Shown piece by piece: positions 7,518 through 9,875 of a stretch of DNA of 9,875 nucleotides; position 1 is the first letter of the stretch; the number at the start of each line of letters is the position of its first letter. The translations under genes and the position numbers were made by a program. Location of the stretch: contig JAJZFQ010000250.1 of NCBI GenBank assembly GCA_021805275.1, positions 1-9,875 on the forward strand, written 5' to 3'. The stretch comes from Pseudomonadota bacterium. Lineage in GTDB: Bacteria; Pseudomonadota; Gammaproteobacteria; Steroidobacterales; Steroidobacteraceae. The notes below the pieces were generated by a model. It did no database searches, was not told the DNA's origin, and saw only the letters and a program-made list of their open reading frames with translations.

Positions 7518-7540
7518 CCCGCAGCGCTCTGCGCTGCGGG
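7518..7540 (-). promoter_or_regulatory. Strong hairpin in the SDR leader
   Basis: CCCGCAGCGC (7518-7527) and GCGCTGCGGG (7531-7540) form a perfect 10-bp GC-rich stem with a 3-nt loop (TCT). Flanking CCGC (7510-7513) and GCGG (7544-7547) could extend it after an interior loop. In minus-strand RNA it lies about 33 nt upstream of the SDR ATG and about 21 nt before its Shine-Dalgarno. No U-run follows, so it is not a standard intrinsic terminator. It could shield or present the ribosome binding site, stabilise the mRNA 5' end, or stop transcripts from the opposite strand. Confidence 0.45.
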
Positions 7541-7764
7541 ATGGCGGATTTCAAAACGTTCTGGGCGACTCGGTCGGCGAGCGGATCGTGACGGATCGTG
7601 CGCGGTCATCAACACGAGACTGAATGAGATGTCCCGCCATGCGCGGTGCGCACGACGGCGTTGCCACGATTGTTCTGCATGCGTACGAAGCAGCGCTATA
7701 CGCTGGACGAACGCGCCATTGACGATGGCTCACAGTGCCCCCCACCGAGATGCCGACCAAAGAT

Positions 7765-7793
7765 ATTATTTCGCATGTGAATGAACTTGACAA
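7765..7793 (-). promoter_or_regulatory. Candidate σ70-type promoter for the SDR-led operon
   Basis: On the minus strand TTGTCA (7793-7788, 5 of 6 to TTGACA) is separated by exactly 17 bp from AATAAT (7770-7765, 5 of 6 to TATAAT). The predicted start near 7758 would give a leader of about 270 nt before the SDR ATG. Spacing and matches are good for GC-rich DNA, but there is no experimental support and other promoters closer to the gene could exist. Confidence 0.4.
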
Positions 7794-7809
7794 CCTTTCC
7801 GGTTGCTGA
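7783..7809 (+). promoter_or_regulatory. Candidate promoter of the TonB-dependent receptor gene
   Basis: A perfect TTGACA lies at 7787-7792 on the plus strand, but no good TATAAT-like hexamer follows at 16-18 bp. Overlapping it, GAACTT (7783-7788), 16 bp and GCTGA (7805-7809) resembles an extracytoplasmic-function (σE-like) promoter, whose consensus is GAACTT and TCTGA. Either reading is weak. The elements overlap the -35 of the opposing minus-strand candidate, so the two directions would compete. Confidence 0.25.
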
Positions 7810-7856
7810 GAGTCTCTGCCGGCACGCCTCATCGGGTGCGGCATAAAAATTACGTT

Positions 7857-7862
7857 GGGGGG
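7857..7862 (+). promoter_or_regulatory. G-rich ribosome binding site of the TonB-dependent receptor
   Basis: Six consecutive G residues end 4 nt before the ATG at 7867 and can pair with the pyrimidine-rich anti-Shine-Dalgarno. The site supports this start, which also begins a plausible signal peptide. Confidence 0.5.
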
Positions 7863-7866
7863 TCCG

Positions 7867-9875
7867 ATGAAAATCTCGTCATTCGTGTGCGTTGCACTGG
7901 CGTTTGGCGGCGTGGCGTGCGCCGGGTCCAGTGTGGCGATCTCCGGCCAATCCGCGCACGCCGATTCAGGCGCGCTCGCCAACTCCGACGCGCGGCGAGC
8001 GCAGCCGGCACTGGCCGAAGTGGTGGTGACCGCCGAGAAGCGAGTCACGAATCTGCAGCGCACGGCGGTATCTGCCACCGTGCTCACCGGTATTCAGTTA
8101 CTGCACTCCGGCGTCATCGACGTCGATCAGTTGGAGAATATCGCCCCCTCCCTCACGGTCAACGATTTCGGCCAGGGGGCGGACTTCAACATCCGCGGTA
8201 TCGGCGAGGGCGAGCACAATACCCAGACTCAGCCGGGCGTCATCACGTACCGAGATGGCGTTGCGGATCTGAGCCTCGTTCCCAATGAGCCGTATTACGA
8301 CATATCCAGCATTCAGATTCTGCGTGGACCGCAGGGTACGTTCGCCGGTGAGAATTCGATCGGCGGGGCGGTCTACGTCACCGAGACGCCGCCCAGTCTC
8401 CACGGGCATCACGGCTACTTCATCGCCCAATACGGCAACTACAATGACACCATGCTGCAAGGGGGCGTCAACATCCCGATAAGCAGCACCTTGGCGTCCC
8501 GGGTGTCCTTCTACGACGAGTACCGGGATTCCTTCTTCAATATCTCAGGGCCGTATACGGGTGGCAACGGAACGCTGAAGGAAACGGCTGTGCGCTACAG
8601 CCTGCTTTGGCAGCCCTCGCGCTCCCTGAGTGCGATCTGGCGGAACGACTATGCGTACATCGACAACGGTGGATACCCTGCGTCCCCGGCGACCGCGACC
8701 ACGCCTCTGTATGACATCACTGCGAACGGTCCACAGCTGGCGATCAATCAAATCGCGCGCTCCACGCTCAATGTCAATTACACCCTGCGCTCGGGAATTA
8801 CGCTGCGCTCGATATCCGGGGTTCAGTATGGTCGGACGGCATATAACGCTGATCTCGATGGCACGGACAAGCTGAACTACGTCTTCAAGGATCAGGTTCC
8901 GGGACTGCTCTATTCGCAGGAATTCGATCTGATTTCACCCGCCAAGGGATTTATGACCTGGGTGGGGGGCGTGTATTACCAAGGCCTCGATTACTACTAT
9001 CCGTTGCGCAGCGGGTTTTACATCGGATATCCGCCCGGCGTATTCGATGAATATATCGACGGAACCGTGCTGAACGACACTGCGGCCGCGTTCGGTCAGT
9101 TGAGCTTTCATTTCAATCACGGCGTCGAGTTTCAGCTCGGTATGCGCTATTCCTACAATGATTCGACGAATCGAGTTCACATAGAGATACCGCAGTTTTT
9201 CTACGATCAGCCGGATCACCAAACGGAACATGATGATCGTTTGACGGGTAAGGCGGCATTGAGCTGGTCGGTTAACGCGTCGAACTACCTGTATGCGTTC
9301 GTTGCGACTGGATATAAGCAGGGTGGGCTGAATACGCCGATCGGAACGCAGTTGCAGAAGCCGTTCCGCGCCGAGTACGTGACGGACTATGAGCTCGGAT
9401 GGAAGGGCTCGGCGCTGCACGATCATGTTCGGATGCAGCTCGATGGATATTACGACAAGTACAACAACTTCCAGGTCACGATCGGCGACCCCATGTTGCC
9501 GACGCAGTCGCTGGAGATCAACAATCCCTCGCCCTCAACGCTGTATGGCGTCGAGGCGTCGCTGCAGGCGCTGTTCGGCAGCTTCTCGGTTGACGCAAAC
9601 GCGGCGTACAACCATTCGAGCCTCGGATTGTTCTTTGCCAATGATCCGCGCATTCCCGGTGCCCAGACCTGCGCGCCGCTCGGCGGTCCGGCAACGGCAA
9701 GTTGCGTGAACCTTGCCGGGCATCCGCAGACGTATGCGCCGAAACTGACCTATAACGTCAGTGCGCAGTATGTGTTCAATCTCGGTCGCGGACGAACCAT
9801 CACGACGCGGGCAAACTATTCGCATGTGGGTTCGCAGTGGGCGACGCTGTTCGACAACGCGCCGCTCGGGGATTT
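7867..9875 (+). CDS. TonB-dependent outer-membrane receptor (3' end outside the window)
   Basis: The frame is open without a stop from the ATG at 7867 to the right edge, giving 669 codons. The N-terminus (MKISSFVCVALAFGGVAC...) is a signal peptide, with a possible cleavage after AHA at 30-32. A TonB box-like EVVVTAEK is at 51-58. The plug domain follows, with FNIRGIGEGEHN (107-118), the signature IQILRGPQGT (149-158) and NSIGGAVYV (163-171). The rest is β-barrel, rich in aromatic residues, with VTDYELGWKG and the late-barrel YAPKLTYNVSAQY motif. Cys602 and Cys613 could form a disulfide in an external loop. There is no N-terminal STN domain, so signalling to an anti-sigma factor is not suggested. 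Typical relatives run 700-800 residues, so perhaps 50-120 are missing. It sits divergent to the transport/hydrolase operon and probably imports a substrate for it. A siderophore or other cargo is possible. The gene is visibly less GC-rich than its neighbours. Confidence 0.93.
   Translation, partial: MKISSFVCVALAFGGVACAGSSVAISGQSAHADSGALANSDARRAQPALAEVVVTAEKRVTNLQRTAVSATVLTGIQLLHSGVIDVDQLENIAPSLTVNDFGQGADFNIRGIGEGEHNTQTQPGVITYRDGVADLSLVPNEPYYDISSIQILRGPQGTFAGENSIGGAVYVTETPPSLHGHHGYFIAQYGNYNDTMLQGGVNIPISSTLASRVSFYDEYRDSFFNISGPYTGGNGTLKETAVRYSLLWQPSRSLSAIWRNDYAYIDNGGYPASPATATTPLYDITANGPQLAINQIARSTLNVNYTLRSGITLRSISGVQYGRTAYNADLDGTDKLNYVFKDQVPGLLYSQEFDLISPAKGFMTWVGGVYYQGLDYYYPLRSGFYIGYPPGVFDEYIDGTVLNDTAAAFGQLSFHFNHGVEFQLGMRYSYNDSTNRVHIEIPQFFYDQPDHQTEHDDRLTGKAALSWSVNASNYLYAFVATGYKQGGLNTPIGTQLQKPFRAEYVTDYELGWKGSALHDHVRMQLDGYYDKYNNFQVTIGDPMLPTQSLEINNPSPSTLYGVEASLQALFGSFSVDANAAYNHSSLGLFFANDPRIPGAQTCAPLGGPATASCVNLAGHPQTYAPKLTYNVSAQYVFNLGRGRTITTRANYSHVGSQWATLFDNAPLGD

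Larger units (their letters stand above)
7486..7866. other. Divergent intergenic regulatory region (381 bp)
   Basis: No convincing gene lies between the SDR start (minus) and the TonB-dependent receptor start (plus). Short open frames exist, for example ATG 7679 to TGA 7780 on plus (33 codons) and ATG 7680 on minus (23 codons), but they lack ribosome binding sites and recognisable content. The region holds promoter-like sequences around 7763-7809, a 12-bp near-palindrome at 7770-7781, inverted repeats at 7691-7705 and 7715-7729, a 10-bp-period tandem repeat at 7582-7600 and a strong hairpin at 7518-7540. Local A+T rises around 7760-7800, as expected for promoter DNA in a GC-rich genome. No regulator gene is present in the window to pair with these sites. 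Confidence 0.6.

Noticed and set aside
7629..7784. A 51-codon Cys/Arg-rich frame (MSRHARCARRRCHDC...) in the divergent intergenic region
   Set aside because: There is no ribosome binding site. Its cysteines do not form a known zinc-binding pattern, and three overlapping short frames are open in the same stretch, which points to chance.
7776..7791. A CRP-like half-site TGTGA upstream of the receptor gene
   Set aside because: The matching right half at the proper spacing is TTGAC and not TCACA, so only one half-site is supported.
7551..8087. A 178-codon minus-strand frame spanning the intergenic region and the receptor 5' end
   Set aside because: It is antisense to the receptor's signal peptide and plug, has no domain signature and would cover both candidate promoters.

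Overview
The window looks like a high-GC proteobacterium that lives on plant or microbial glycans. A gammaproteobacterium of the Xanthomonadales/Steroidobacterales kind is my best guess, from the mix of TonB-dependent receptor, GH2 mannosidase and GPH-family sugar symporter; the assignment is inference. I read seven protein genes. Two are cut by the window edges.

Layout. Positions 1-125 hold the last 40 codons of a plus-strand gene for a β-strand-rich envelope protein, possibly TamB. After a 77-bp convergent gap comes a minus-strand block of five genes. In transcription order these are a hydroxyacyl-CoA-dehydrogenase-type SDR (7485-6598), an acetyl-CoA acetyltransferase-type thiolase (6598-5414), a GPH/MelB-type sugar:cation symporter (5262-3775), an SMP-30/gluconolactonase-family protein (3778-2831) and a GH2 β-mannosidase (2779-203). 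SDR and thiolase are joined by a TGATG stop/start overlap. Symporter and SMP-30 are joined by a GTGA overlap. A 151-bp gap separates the two modules. From 7867 to the right edge runs a divergent plus-strand TonB-dependent receptor, which has no stop within the window. The 381-bp divergent intergenic region (7486-7866) holds promoter-like elements for both strands, several short inverted repeats and a strong hairpin just upstream of the SDR ribosome binding site.

How the genes may work together (inference). The receptor would carry a substrate across the outer membrane and the GPH symporter across the inner membrane. The β-mannosidase has no visible signal peptide, so it would remove terminal β-mannose in the cytoplasm. 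The SMP-30 protein could open a sugar lactone or a similar ester. The SDR and thiolase carry out the last two chemical steps of a β-oxidation-like spiral, which is unusual next to a mannoside-utilisation module. It raises the possibility of an acylated or lipid-linked mannoside as substrate, or of two unrelated modules placed side by side. No regulator gene, RNA gene, CRISPR array or mobile element is visible.
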